Source of the DNA: WRGT01 sp942493035
GTDB taxonomy: Bacteria; Spirochaetota; UBA4802; UBA5550
DNA: 64,000 bases
Direction of reading: 5' to 3'
Assembly (NCBI GenBank): GCA_942493035.1
Contig: OW818666.1
Location: forward strand, 4,402,001 to 4,466,000
Shown here: piece by piece, positions 1 through 8,344 of the stretch
How positions within the stretch are numbered: position 1 is the stretch's first letter
Layout of the letters: the number at the start of each line of letters is the position of its first letter
Made by a program: the position numbers and the translations under genes
Notes under the pieces: generated by a model
Databases searched by the model: none
Seen by the model: the letters and a program-made list of their open reading frames with translations, nothing else
Told to the model about the DNA's origin: nothing

Positions 1-56
1 GATTCTCTTCAAAATATACATTTTTTGTTAATCTCCAGGTTTAAAAATTACTTGCG

Positions 57-156
57 CATAACGTCTTGATTACCTGACGTTGCGGCGGTCTTTTGCCGCA
101 ATGTGGCGAAGCCCAAGCGAGGTACTCCGAGCGCCGCAGGTAAGCTTTGTTATATG
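57..156 (-). repeat. attC-like cassette recombination site 1 (short class)
   Basis: This ~100-bp imperfect palindrome has ends ATAACGTCTTG and CTTTGTTAT. The inner arms GCTTACC-type and GGTAAGC pair, with an unpaired ACGTTG-type bulge on one side. It lies 3' of the minus-strand gene at 170-652, as an integron attC should. Bases 1-56 belong to the next cassette, which runs off the window. Confidence 0.8.
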
Positions 157-169
157 ACGTTTGCCATTG

Positions 170-652
170 TTACTCAATACATTTATCATTAATTTTTTTT
201 TCTAATTCTTTTATAACTTTAATGCAAGAGTTATACTTAAAAATTAGATTAATCATAAATAAAAGAATCAATACAAAGGCGATTGAATATATTTTTTCTA
301 TATCAATTTCTTTTATTTTTACCAACAGCAGAAAAATATTTAATAATATAAATAGTATAATGAAAAATAATAGATTTACGATGTGACAGTTAAGTAACAA
401 TTCAGTATGATTATTATTTTCATTATATTTGCAATTAAGAATTACTTCCGATTTATCAGTTATATTAAAGATAAAATGACTGAAGTTTCTTTTTACAATA
501 AATCCATTATGTTTAGCTGAAAATCTAATTCTTTTTTTTAGATAATAATATTTTTCTAAATTAGACATCAATTCTTTTGAATTACAATTGAGATCATATT
601 TTTTTTCTATTATGATTGAGCCAACTTTATTTATTTTAATATAGTCTTTCAT
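170..652 (-). CDS. Hypothetical two-pass membrane protein (cassette gene)
   Basis: I do not recognise this 160-residue protein. Residues 1-90 are soluble, basic and Lys/Asn-rich. Two hydrophobic segments follow at about 92-112 and 120-138, then a short charged tail, so it is probably an inner-membrane protein with a cytoplasmic N-terminus. It is the only gene of its cassette, between attC sites 1 and 2, and reads towards attC 1. The cassette is very AT-rich, unlike the chromosomal genes past 26 kb. The ATG follows a weak AAGGAAAG-type ribosome-binding sequence. No enzymatic motif is visible. Confidence 0.6.
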   Translation of the reverse strand: MKDYIKINKVGSIIIEKKYDLNCNSKELMSNLEKYYYLKKRIRFSAKHNGFIVKRNFSHFIFNITDKSEVILNCKYNENNNHTELLLNCHIVNLLFFIILFILLNIFLLLVKIKEIDIEKIYSIAFVLILLFMINLIFKYNSCIKVIKELEKKINDKCIE

Positions 653-699
653 GCTTTCCTTATAATTGTTTTATTAAAAAACAAGTCAATGGCAAATGT

Positions 700-857
700 C
701 ATATAACGTCTTGCTTATGCGACGCTTGCCATGTTTACTGAAAGTTTTATACTTTATAAGTTTATAGAAATCAAGAAGTTTTTTGCCACGATAAGTGGCA
801 AGTGTGCCGAAGGCCAAGCGAGGTACTCCGAGCGCAGCGCATAAGCTTTGTTATGTG
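700..857 (-). repeat. attC-like site 2 (long class)
   Basis: This ~158-bp site has the conserved ends ATAACGTCTTG and GCTTTGTTATG, inner arms CTTATGCGACG-type and GCGCATAAG, and a loop carrying the conserved GGTACTCCGAG segment. It lies 3' of the lipoprotein gene at 1003-1734. Confidence 0.8.
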
Positions 858-865
858 ATGGCGCT

Positions 866-922
866 GTGCATTATACGCAAAGTCGGTAAAATACACGGAT
901 GTATTTTACCGTTATAATGCAC
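866..922. terminator. Inverted repeat after cassette lipoprotein gene
   Basis: The inner arms GGTAAAATACA and TGTATTTTACC (885-910) sit inside outer arms GTGCATTAT and ATAATGCAC. The repeat lies just downstream of the minus-strand gene ending at 1003. There is no clear T-tract, so terminator function is only a guess. Confidence 0.35.
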
Positions 923-1002
923 CTTGTTAACTATCTGAATTAATTATATTTTAATGATTGATAAAATATAATTAATCAAGCTTCAAAAATAATTTTCATG
1001 AT

Positions 1003-1734
1003 TTAGTACTCATCCGTTATGCCAACATTAACCTGAGTGCTGTAAAAATTTATTCCTAAATCCTTAATTACACATAGTTCGAACATTATAGAATAATTAT
1101 TTGAGTTCATTATTTTATTACCTAAAGTTACCGACATCAGATGGCGTGGGGAATTATCATTATAGTAATCTTCTTCAATCTTGCTATATGTGTTTCTGAG
1201 AGTATATTTACCAGAGCCATAAACCGCATATTTTGGAAGTATATTATAACTGACATACAGAGGGAAAATCATATCAAATGAATGAATGCCCGGTTCGTTT
1301 CCATCAATGATATTCGGCCGATACCCATAATATGAATTAATACCTGTAGCTAAAAAAAAATCACCTGAATTGAAAAACTGGTATTTAAAATATCCTTCAA
1401 CTGCATACAATGAAATATTTGATCCAATATCAAATCCGTCACCTAATCCGTATCTAACAATAAACCACGGTGGCTGTATATATGGATTTTCTGATTCACT
1501 ATTATTATTTTTCTTATATTCTTGCTCGTATATATCAGGTCTTCCTGTATACTGGGAAATCACTCCTCTCCCATCTGGAGAGATAACAACAGCTCCTCCC
1601 GTAGAAGAAACACCTTTAGGAAGCACCTCTGCAGTCTGCATTGTCAGATTGCTTATACATGAAATATTTAAAAGAGTCAACATGAATAATAAATACATAA
1701 GTAAAATATTTTTTATAAAATCCAATTTTTTCAC
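1003..1734 (-). CDS. Putative lipoprotein, outer-membrane barrel-like (cassette gene)
   Basis: This 243-residue protein begins with a basic, hydrophobic signal peptide ending in a lipobox-like LLNISC (Cys at about residue 26), so lipid attachment is likely. The rest alternates aromatic and polar residues with many Gly and Tyr, as in beta-barrel or outer-membrane-associated proteins. A short conserved-looking stretch near the N-terminus reads LPKGVSSTGGAVV. No family is recognised. It is the sole gene of its cassette between attC sites 2 and 3. The product probably sits in the cell envelope. Confidence 0.6.
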   Translation of the reverse strand: MKKLDFIKNILLMYLLFMLTLLNISCISNLTMQTAEVLPKGVSSTGGAVVISPDGRGVISQYTGRPDIYEQEYKKNNNSESENPYIQPPWFIVRYGLGDGFDIGSNISLYAVEGYFKYQFFNSGDFFLATGINSYYGYRPNIIDGNEPGIHSFDMIFPLYVSYNILPKYAVYGSGKYTLRNTYSKIEEDYYNDNSPRHLMSVTLGNKIMNSNNYSIMFELCVIKDLGINFYSTQVNVGITDEY

Positions 1735-1891
1735 CAGTTTATTAGTTTTTGATTAAGGAAACTGTGATTCATCGCTTTTTACGTCTAATGGTATGAATCT
1801 TTAATGTTTTTCAAATAATTAAATATTATACAATATTTTTCAAATTAAGCGGGCAAGGACGCCCGCTATGGAAGTTCAGCACAGCGCTTTC

Positions 1892-1991
1892 ACATAACGT
1901 CTTGCTTACCCGACGTCGCGCGGCTTTTTGCGCGATGTGGCGAAGCCCAAGTGAGGTACTCCGAACGCCGCGGGTAAGCTTTGTTGTACGA
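1892..1991 (-). repeat. attC-like site 3 (short class)
   Basis: A ~100-bp site with ends ATAACGTCTTG and GCTTTGTTGTAC. The GCGCGGC/GCGC inner hairpin and the GGTACTCCGAACGCC loop match the other short sites. Confidence 0.8.
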
Positions 1992-2060
1992 TGCAGCCAC
2001 ATTACTATAAGTTTTGTAACTTTGAGGCATGGACGCCGAAAAGTTCACAAATAATTTTTA

Positions 2061-2969
2061 TTATAGTAAATTCATTTTTTTTAACATAAATAACGGTGCA
2101 AGTAATGAATAAAAAATATATACTAAACCAACAAATGCTTCTGGGAAGTCATAGAGATTTACTTTTCTCAACCATGAATTCATTTTTTTATTTTCATTAT
2201 TAAAACTCTGCATTGATGAATGCGTTTGTTGATAAAGAATAAAATCTTTAATTTTTCCATAATTTGTATAAGATGAATTAATAATTATAGGGAGTCCATG
2301 CCGTCGATATAATTTTAAAATTGAAACTTTACTTCCAGGAACGGTTTTAAAATTTCTTATCTCTGTTATTTTTTCCCATTCAATTTTTCTTTTAATTAGC
2401 AAACGCCATTGTAAACAGTATTTGGAAGTAATTGTTGCCCTTTCATAAAAAATTACTCTTGTTAAAAAGAAATATAATATAACAGGATGTATCATAATCA
2501 GAATTGATTTCAATTGAAATAAATAGTTTTTCCATCCAACATTTTTCGTGTATATTATAAGCATAATTATTACGATAGAAATATAGGTCAAAAAAAACGG
2601 CAAAAGCCTTTTTCCATTATACTTCCCGGTAATACTAAAGTATGGAATATTATGTATGTCATCTTTACAAGAATCATCTGAAAGCTTATTGTTTATATTT
2701 TCACTGATATCATATCCGGAACCAGGTTCATTCCATAAATCATATTCTATTTGAGAATCCTGAGTCAATCTTTTTGATTTTTTAAAAAAAATCTTAATTG
2801 CAATACCAACAGAACAAAAAGTTATAATTATTTTACTATAAATCTCAAATGAGCCAAATCCTATATATTTTTGGATCTGGTTATCAATTATGTATTCGAT
2901 GTTTCCACTATAAAATACAAGTTCAAAAAAATCAGATATATAAGAATAAAAAATTATTATTATAATCAA
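2061..2969 (-). CDS. Hypothetical membrane protein (cassette gene)
   Basis: This is an unrecognised integral membrane protein of 302 residues from a TTG start. Hydrophobic segments lie near the N-terminus, around residues 40-60, 120-140, 150-170 and at the C-terminus. The frame stays open upstream for 22 more codons to a CTG at 3035, preceded by AGAGG six bases away. That longer form would start with a Lys-rich hydrophobic segment typical of a first membrane helix, so translation may begin at the CTG. A soluble stretch with a PH-domain-like feel (residues ~190-240, basic) follows the third helix, but this is only an impression. It is the single gene of its cassette. Confidence 0.55.
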   Translation of the reverse strand: MIIIIIFYSYISDFFELVFYSGNIEYIIDNQIQKYIGFGSFEIYSKIIITFCSVGIAIKIFFKKSKRLTQDSQIEYDLWNEPGSGYDISENINNKLSDDSCKDDIHNIPYFSITGKYNGKRLLPFFLTYISIVIIMLIIYTKNVGWKNYLFQLKSILIMIHPVILYFFLTRVIFYERATITSKYCLQWRLLIKRKIEWEKITEIRNFKTVPGSKVSILKLYRRHGLPIIINSSYTNYGKIKDFILYQQTHSSMQSFNNENKKMNSWLRKVNLYDFPEAFVGLVYIFYSLLAPLFMLKKMNLL

Positions 2970-3134
2970 AAATGGAATACATATTAAACAAAAAGAAAAT
3001 ATTATGAAACAAAAGTTTTTTATTATGTTTTTCAGATTTCACCTCTCATGTTGTTGTAAATTTAAAACATTGAGTATTATAAAGTTTTATTTTCTTCCGG
3101 CACGGATGCCGGGTCTTAAGTTTGTGGCTGTTTC

Positions 3135-3294
3135 GTACAACGTCTTGGCTAACTGACGTTAGCGAGTTTTTCAACTCATTTTTTTTAAAATCAGTTTGCC
3201 CAACACTGAAAGTATTCAGCCACATTAAGATGCTAATGTGGCCTCAGGCCCAAGCGAGGTACTCCGAGCGCCGCAGTTAGCCTTTGTTATCTGC
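3135..3294 (-). repeat. attC-like site 4 (long class)
   Basis: This 160-bp site has ends CAACGTCTTGGCTAACTGAC and GTTAGCCTTTGTTAT. It contains an internal CCACATTAAG/GCTAATGTGG hairpin and the GGTACTCCGAGCGCC loop. Confidence 0.8.
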
Positions 3295-3544
3295 AGTGCG
3301 TAGGCCATCCTTTAGTGGAATGGACAGCCGGAATTCGCGCGCCTTAAATGAATTTTCGAAAGCCGATAAAACGTACATCGATCACCAACCAACTGCCTTT
3401 ACTATTAGCAGAAGAGCCAGAGAAAAAAAGTTTTCAATTTTTACAATTATAGAAATATTAAAATCTTTATACTATTAAAAAAAAGTTTTGCCATGACTTT
3501 GCGCGAATTCCGGCTGGCCATGTAACGTCGGCCGAAGCATTGCA
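3295..3544 (-). repeat. Non-coding hairpin cassette R, copy 1
   Basis: First of eight copies of a ~245-bp cassette body without a conserved reading frame. The ends are complementary: TGCGTAGGCC pairs imperfectly with GGCCGAAGCA, and CAGCCGGAATTCGCGC pairs with GCGCGAATTCCGGCTG. The middle (AAAACTTCGAAAGCC-like, then CCAACCAGC-like, then TTTTACAAATAT-like) resembles the other copies. This copy has the GAATTC version of the stem on both sides. Confidence 0.7.
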
Positions 3545-3699
3545 GATAACGTCTTGGCTAAACGACGTTTGCCAAGGCACTGAAAATTTTATGCTGAATT
3601 AGTTTTTAAAAATCAAGAAGTTTTTGCCACGATTAAGTGGCAAATGTGGCGAAGCCCAAGCGAGGTACTCCGAGCGCCGCGTTTAGCCTTTGTTATCTG
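3545..3699 (-). repeat. attC-like site 5 (long class)
   Basis: A ~155-bp site with ends ATAACGTCTTGGCTAAACGAC and GTTTAGCCTTTGTTAT. It lies 3' of the hicAB cassette genes. Confidence 0.8.
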
Positions 3700-3765
3700 A
3701 TGCGGCCAAATTACAATGAGTTTGTTGCAGCCGACGCTAGGAGGGCAGAGGCTGTACTATAAGTT

Positions 3766-4098
3766 TTACTCTACATGAGACAATTCATCGATAAGTGCTT
3801 TTTCAACAAATTTATTCAATGACACATTCATTTTTGTTGAAGCTATTGCTATTTCTCTATGAAGTTCTGGAGAAATTCTTAGGTTGAATTTTCCTGAATA
3901 TGGTTTTTCAGGATTTACACCTTCTTCTATACACCACTTTATGTAATCATCTATTGAATCTTTAAATGCTTTTTCTATTTCTTTTACGGAAGTTCCCTGG
4001 AATGTAATTACATCTTTTGTATTTATTACATCACCATGAAATATCTTTGCATCTGAATCATAGTTAACTATTCCGATATATCCTTTATGTTCCATCAT
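3766..4098 (-). CDS. hicB: HicB-type antitoxin
   Basis: This 110-residue protein matches the HicB layout. The N-terminal half (residues 5-50) is the partially degraded RNase-H-like fold beginning with KGYIGIVNYDSDAKIFHG. The C-terminal half is a ribbon-helix-helix segment (LRISPELHREIAIASTKMN, then LNKFVEKALIDEL) that would bind operator DNA and neutralise HicA. The start codon overlaps the hicA stop (ATG within 4095-4098), so the two are translationally coupled. They form a toxin-first HicAB cassette between attC 5 and attC 6. Toxin-antitoxin modules are common integron cargo and stabilise the array. Confidence 0.88.
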   Translation of the reverse strand: MMEHKGYIGIVNYDSDAKIFHGDVINTKDVITFQGTSVKEIEKAFKDSIDDYIKWCIEEGVNPEKPYSGKFNLRISPELHREIAIASTKMNVSLNKFVEKALIDELSHVE

Positions 4099-4349
4099 GG
4101 TTTTACACCTGCATTTTCTAAAAATCGTTTCATTGATGCTACTGCACCTTTATCTGTTTCTTTTTTCGGGTGCGGTCTATGAAAAACTGCTCGTACATTA
4201 TTAAGTTTAATACGAATTCTTGATCCTTCTCCTTCACTTATTTCTGCACCTATAGATACCAATAAAGCTTCGATGTCTTTCCAGTGAATAGATGACATTG
4301 TTGGCTTTTTGAATATGTCTTCTAGAGTTTTTCGGTTTTTCGCATTCAT
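4095..4349 (-). CDS. hicA: HicA-type mRNA interferase toxin
   Basis: This 84-residue protein fits the small HicA toxin family, which has a double-stranded-RNA-binding-like fold and cleaves mRNA. The visible family pattern is the WKDIEALLVSIGAEI helix, a GSR strand, and VFHRPHPKKE containing the conserved catalytic-type histidine. KGAVASMKRFLENAGV is the terminal helix. The N-terminus is about 15 residues longer than minimal HicA proteins. It lies upstream of and overlaps hicB. Together they fill one cassette. Confidence 0.87.
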   Translation of the reverse strand: MNAKNRKTLEDIFKKPTMSSIHWKDIEALLVSIGAEISEGEGSRIRIKLNNVRAVFHRPHPKKETDKGAVASMKRFLENAGVKP

Positions 4350-4437
4350 GTTATGGTTATAGTACTAATTTGTGGTATCAATGTCAAGTTTTTTTATAAC
4401 CGGCACAGGACGTGCCGCCTTAAGTTTTTGGCCGTTT

Positions 4438-4568
4438 CAGATAACGTCTTGGCTAACTGACGTTAGCGAGTTTTACAATTCATTTTTTTTAAAAATCTGT
4501 TTGCCCAATTACTCAAAGTATTCAGCCACATTAGGTTGCTAATGTGGCGAAGCCCAAGCCGGTACTCC
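4438..4568 (-). repeat. attC-like site 6, left part (split by IS3-family element)
   Basis: A long-class attC starting ATAACGTCTTGGCTAACTGAC. It runs as far as GGTACTCC and then breaks. The missing part, CTCCGGCGCTGCTGTTAGCC onward, resumes at 6172. The bases CTCC are present on both sides of the insertion. Confidence 0.8.
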
Positions 4569-4616
4569 CCCTATGTGCCAAGATAGTTGTCGCCTGAAAT
4601 AAATCAGGAGATGACA

Positions 4617-5099
4617 ATGAAATACAGTAAAAGATTCAAAGAATCAGTACTCAGGAAAGTGTTACCACCGGAAAACAGGAGTGTGCCTGAAGTTGCCAAA
4701 GAAATGGGTATATCAGATCAAACGATATACAATTGGAAAAAGATGCTTGAAAATGGAGAACAACTATTGGATGAAGAAAGCAGTCCTTCATCAATAGGCC
4801 GATTGGAGAAGTTTAATCTTCTTCTTGAAGGTAAAACCATAACTGAAGAAGAATCCGGGAAGTGGCTCAGAGAGAAAGGACTTCACAGTGAACATCTGAA
4901 TCTCTGGGAACAGGAGTTTAAAGACATTTTGAAAGATAAAGAAACCGAACTAAGACAGGAAAATACCAGGCTAAAGAAAGAGAAAAAAGAACTCGAGAAA
5001 GAGCTTCGCCGTAAAGAGAAAGCATTAGCCGAAATGGCTGCACTAGTAACTCTCAAAAAAAAAGCGAATGCAATCTGGGGGGACAGAGAGGACGACTGA
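4617..5099 (+). CDS. IS3-family transposase OrfA (helix-turn-helix)
   Basis: OrfA carries an N-terminal helix-turn-helix (RFKESVLRKVLPPENRSVPE, then ISDQTIYNWKKML), followed by a long linker and a C-terminal leucine-zipper-like coiled coil (KETELRQENTRLKKEKKELEKE) for multimerisation. Total length is ~160 residues, longer than usual OrfA. I prefer the ATG at 4617, six bases after AGGAG; ATG 4611 abuts that site. A run of nine A residues at 5055-5063 near the 3' end allows a -1 frameshift into orfB, whose frame is open back to that run. Confidence 0.85.
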   Translation: MKYSKRFKESVLRKVLPPENRSVPEVAKEMGISDQTIYNWKKMLENGEQLLDEESSPSSIGRLEKFNLLLEGKTITEEESGKWLREKGLHSEHLNLWEQEFKDILKDKETELRQENTRLKKEKKELEKELRRKEKALAEMAALVTLKKKANAIWGDREDD

Positions 5100-5104
5100 T
5101 TTCT

Positions 5105-6142
5105 TTGGAAGATAAAACTCAGACGATTGAATTAATCAATGAAGCAACGAGCAATGGAGTCCGGAAAGCAAAAGCCTGTGCAGTACTTAATATAAGCTTA
5201 AGATCATTCCAGCGATGGGATAAAGAATGCTGTGCTGATAAAAGAAAAGGTGCAATGAAAAATGTTCCCCGGAAACTATCTGAAATAGAGAATCAGAAGG
5301 TGATAGATACGGCCTGTGATAATAAGTTTAAAGATCTGACACCGCATGAAATAGTAGCAATACTTGCGGAACAGGGTGAATATATAGCATCAGAGAGAAC
5401 TTTTTACCGGATTCTGAACATGGCGAATATGCTTCATCATCGAGGGAATAATAAGCCCTGTCGTAAAACCGGTAAGCCTGATGAACTGAAAGCAACCGGT
5501 CCTGATCAGGTCTGGTGTTGGGATATAACATTTTTAAGAACACCAGTGTATGGATTATATTTTTATTGCTACATGATTAAAGATATCTGGACAAAGGAAA
5601 TTGTCGGTTGGGAAATTCACGAAACAGAGGATGTAGAAATAGCATCCGATTTATTTAGAAGGCTTCAGAATAAATATAAACTGAAAGGTATAAAATTACA
5701 TTCAGATAATGGGAATCCGATGAAGGGTGCAACGATGATTATGACTTTATATAATCTTGGAGTAATTCCTTCATATAGCAGACCAAGAGTAAGTAATGAC
5801 AATCCATATATTGAATCATTATTTAAGACTCTCAAGTATACTGCTGGTTATCCGGGGCAGTTCAAAGATCTTTATCATGCAAGAATCTGGATGGCTGAAT
5901 TCGTGAACTGGTATAATACTGAACATAGGCATTCGGCAATTGGTTATGTTACACCGGCACAACGAAGAAGCGGAGAGTATAAAGAAATAATCAGTGCTAG
6001 AAATAAAACTATGGAACAGGCGAGATTGCTTCATCCGGAACGTTGGGGTAAAAAAGTCAGAATTTGGAATGTGACAGAAGAGATATTTCTTAATCCAAAT
6101 GAAGAGACTAAAGAGAGATTAAACCAAAAGAAAGTGGCTTAA
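5105..6142 (+). CDS. IS3-family transposase OrfB (DDE catalytic subunit)
   Basis: This is the catalytic half of an IS3 transposase with an rve-type RNase-H fold. The DDE triad is visible: Asp in WCWDITFL, Asp in LHSDNGNPMKG, and Glu in NPYIESLFKTLKY, with the usual K seven residues after the Glu. HTH_21-like sequence (LTPHEIVAILAEQG, ERTFYRILN) precedes it. The ORF opens at a TTG (5105) with no strong ribosome site, so the functional product is probably the OrfAB fusion made by -1 frameshifting on the A9 run at 5055. The frame is intact, so the element may be active. Confidence 0.88.
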   Translation: MEDKTQTIELINEATSNGVRKAKACAVLNISLRSFQRWDKECCADKRKGAMKNVPRKLSEIENQKVIDTACDNKFKDLTPHEIVAILAEQGEYIASERTFYRILNMANMLHHRGNNKPCRKTGKPDELKATGPDQVWCWDITFLRTPVYGLYFYCYMIKDIWTKEIVGWEIHETEDVEIASDLFRRLQNKYKLKGIKLHSDNGNPMKGATMIMTLYNLGVIPSYSRPRVSNDNPYIESLFKTLKYTAGYPGQFKDLYHARIWMAEFVNWYNTEHRHSAIGYVTPAQRRSGEYKEIISARNKTMEQARLLHPERWGKKVRIWNVTEEIFLNPNEETKERLNQKKVA

Positions 6143-6171
6143 AAAAGCGACAACTTTGTTGACACAAAGCG

Positions 6172-6203
6172 CTCCGGCGCTGCTGTTAGCCTTTGTTGTA
6201 CGC
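6172..6203 (-). repeat. attC-like site 6, right part
   Basis: CTCCGGCGCTGCTGTTAGCC followed by TTTGTTGTACG is the distal arm of the attC interrupted at 4568. Removing the insertion sequence and one CTCC restores a normal long-class site. Confidence 0.78.
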
Positions 6204-6230
6204 TGTATCGAGCCGCCCGGTTTCAAAGCT

Positions 6231-6659
6231 CTATAGGTTATTGATAAAAGGTAAAAGTAAATTATTCAAGGTCTTTTTATTCTTTGTTTTATAAATGTAG
6301 TAATCAGAATCAATTGTTATTATTTCATTTATATTTGTCATTTCAGCGATTATAATCAGAGATGAGTCTGCGAGATCCATTGGTACATCAGAATACTTTT
6401 TCGATAGTTGGATTATCCTTTCAAGGTGGTTGTTCTCTAAATTAATTATAGTAATTGCTTCTCGTTTTAGCCATTCTAAAAAATCAATCTGAACATTTAT
6501 ATTAAAGCTCAATAAATGTGTAACTTCAGTAATGACCGGCCAGGTTGTGATTAAGTGTCCTTTAAATTGTTTAAGAAATGAAACTACAGGAATATGATAT
6601 TTGTCGTCCTTATCAAATAGGGCTATTAATGGACCAGCATCAACGAGAATGTTTTTCAC
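6231..6659 (-). CDS. vapC: VapC-type PIN-domain ribonuclease toxin (copy 1)
   Basis: This 142-residue PIN-domain protein has the acidic active-site residues where expected: Asp7 in ILVDAGPLIALFD, Glu45 in VITEVTHLL, Asp98 in MDLADSSLI, and Asp117 in ITIDSDYYIY. PIN toxins cleave RNA using Mg2+ held by these residues. Its start overlaps the end of the antitoxin gene (6640-6659), the usual VapBC arrangement. The whole module, including cassette ends, recurs with high similarity at 17802-18459. Confidence 0.88.
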   Translation of the reverse strand: MKNILVDAGPLIALFDKDDKYHIPVVSFLKQFKGHLITTWPVITEVTHLLSFNINVQIDFLEWLKREAITIINLENNHLERIIQLSKKYSDVPMDLADSSLIIIAEMTNINEIITIDSDYYIYKTKNKKTLNNLLLPFINNL

Positions 6660-6888
6660 GTAATTTTCCTTTCAGAATATTTTTATAATTCTGTGACAAG
6701 CTTCCATTGCCACTGCCATATTTTCCGAAAAGGTCAGAACCTAAATCATACGGTGAATGTGTTTTTTGATAATCTTCGAAATATAGAACAAGAGCTCTTT
6801 TGACAATTTCAGATTTTGAAATCTTCTCGTTTTTTGCGATTTGATTTAATTTGTCATCTAAGTCTGTAGATAGTCTTAAAGAAATCAT
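6640..6888 (-). CDS. vapB: VapB-type ribbon-helix-helix antitoxin (copy 1)
   Basis: This 82-residue protein has an N-terminal ribbon-helix-helix motif (MISLRLSTDLDDKLNQIA, then ISKSEIVKRALVLYFEDYQ) for operator binding. The C-terminal tail (residues ~45-82) should wrap around the toxin. The tail contains PYDLGSDLFGKYGSG. It is upstream of and overlaps vapC. An AAGGAG ribosome-binding sequence precedes the ATG. It shares its cassette only with vapC. Confidence 0.87.
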   Translation of the reverse strand: MISLRLSTDLDDKLNQIAKNEKISKSEIVKRALVLYFEDYQKTHSPYDLGSDLFGKYGSGNGSLSQNYKNILKGKLREKHSR

Positions 6889-7007
6889 TGTTTAACTCCT
6901 TGTTGTAATACAAATAGTAATACAATGCGAATGAAAAGTCAATTCTATTAATAAAATATTTCCAAAAAAAAGTGAAATTTCAGGCAGGAAGGGCGGCTCG
7001 ATATGGC

Positions 7008-7109
7008 GTACAACGTCTTGCTTACCTGACGTTGCGGCGGCCGTTTGCCGCAATGTGGCGAAGCCCAAGTGAGGTACTCCGAACGCAGCAGGTAAGCTTT
7101 GTTATATGC
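7008..7109 (-). repeat. attC-like site 7 (short class)
   Basis: A 102-bp site with ends CAACGTCTTGCTTACCTGAC and GTAAGCTTTGTTATATG. It is the attC of the cassette that carries the SH3 lipoprotein gene (8569-10155) plus the IS110 insertion. Confidence 0.8.
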
Positions 7110-7159
7110 CGTAAGCGCAATTACAATAAGTTTTGTGCAAGCGAAGCACACCCACTATG

Positions 7160-8344
7160 TCAAGCAACCGCTTCTAATTTTTTATCTTCTTCATAAAAAA
7201 CTTCATCTTTCCATAATCTATAAATTACTTTTACCCACTTGTTGGATAAAGCTCTTATGGCTACTGAATGTTTTTTGCCCTTCGCCTTTTGCATATCATA
7301 GTATGCTCTTGCCCACTTGCTATGGATCAGTGTTTCAAAAGCAAACCGATATAATACAGTTCGTGCATATTTATTACATGCCTTTCTCATAGTAACTTTA
7401 TGATAGCTACCACTCTGATAATTTTTCGGAGCAGTGCCGAACAGGCACTGTGCCTGGTTGGCATTATCAAAACGACTCATATTGTCACCAAATAAAGCAA
7501 GAAGATTGCTTCCGAGGATTGTACCTACCCCAGGTATAGATCTGAAAATCTTACCTAAATGATGATTGTCCAATATTCCAATCATTTCTTGTTCAATATC
7601 TTTTAAACTGCGTTCGATTGAACTCATTATTTCACAAAGCATATTTACTTCGTGTAGGTATGCATAAACTACATCTGGCGATATTAGCTGTTCATGCTCT
7701 CTAATTTTCCCTAACAGTTTAGTTATATATTTTGGATTATGATAATGATTCGATTTTAAAAACAATATCAATTCTTCATCGCTGGCCTGTCTAAGATCAT
7801 CAAATGTTGGATATTTTATAAGCATTTTGAGTTGGACTGTACAGCCAAAATGTGCAAATAACGATTCATGCAGGTAAAAATACTGTCTTACAGCAAAATG
7901 CAGTTTGTTTATATACCTTGATTGTTCTTCAGTCATTCGATTATGTATTATACAAAGCATTTTAAGTTTTTCAACTTCTGATGAGCTGTAAATCATAGGT
8001 CTGCATTGATTGTGATTTCTTCTCAAATATTCTGCAATTGCTGCAGCATCAATTTTATCATTCTTATTACCAGATACGGTTATTGTTTCTTTAAACCTTT
8101 TAATTTTTAAAGGATTAAGAGAATAGGTTATATAGTTTTTTGTTTTGAGATAATCAACAAGTGGTCCATGCGGTAATTCAAATCCAATTAGTACTTCATC
8201 TAAATTTTTTAGTTCTGTTCCAAGCGCATTAAAGCCGGTAAGATTATTCTCAATCGTAAATTGCGAATATAAATTGCCTTCATTATTTAATATGCATACT
8301 TTATGATCGAGTGATGAATTATCAATGCCTACGAAATATGTCAT
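7160..8344 (-). CDS. IS110-family transposase (DEDD, intact)
   Basis: The protein has 394 residues. The N-terminal RuvC-like DEDD domain shows Asp8 in FVGIDNSSLDHKVCIL, Glu in LIGFELPHGPL, and the Asp pair in KNDKIDAAAIAEYL. The C-terminal transposase_20 domain shows IPGVGTILGSNLLALFGD and FGTAPKNYQSGSYHKVTMRKA. The length is typical for an intact IS110 recombinase, which moves DNA with a bridge RNA. An AGGTG-type ribosome site precedes the ATG. The noncoding stretch between the left end and this start is the expected place for that RNA. Confidence 0.92.
   Translation of the reverse strand: MTYFVGIDNSSLDHKVCILNNEGNLYSQFTIENNLTGFNALGTELKNLDEVLIGFELPHGPLVDYLKTKNYITYSLNPLKIKRFKETITVSGNKNDKIDAAAIAEYLRRNHNQCRPMIYSSSEVEKLKMLCIIHNRMTEEQSRYINKLHFAVRQYFYLHESLFAHFGCTVQLKMLIKYPTFDDLRQASDEELILFLKSNHYHNPKYITKLLGKIREHEQLISPDVVYAYLHEVNMLCEIMSSIERSLKDIEQEMIGILDNHHLGKIFRSIPGVGTILGSNLLALFGDNMSRFDNANQAQCLFGTAPKNYQSGSYHKVTMRKACNKYARTVLYRFAFETLIHSKWARAYYDMQKAKGKKHSVAIRALSNKWVKVIYRLWKDEVFYEEDKKLEAVA

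Larger units (their letters stand above)
4569..6171 (+). mobile_element. IS3-family insertion sequence A inside an attC
   Basis: The element is ~1.6 kb. Imperfect terminal inverted repeats read TGTGCCAAGATAGTTGTCGC at the left (from 4574) and, as the reverse complement, TGTGTCAACAAAGTTGTCGC at the right. A few further matching bases extend the ends to about 4569 and 6171. CTCC at 4565-4568 and 6172-6175 is a probable 4-bp target duplication. Two overlapping-phase genes (orfA, orfB) have the IS3 layout. The exact ends are uncertain by a few bases. Confidence 0.85.

Noticed and set aside
6948..7392. Several overlapping short frames across attC 7 and the IS110-A right end
   Set aside because: They cross an attC and the transposase end on both strands. 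Similar frames recur at other attC sites and reflect palindromic sequence only.
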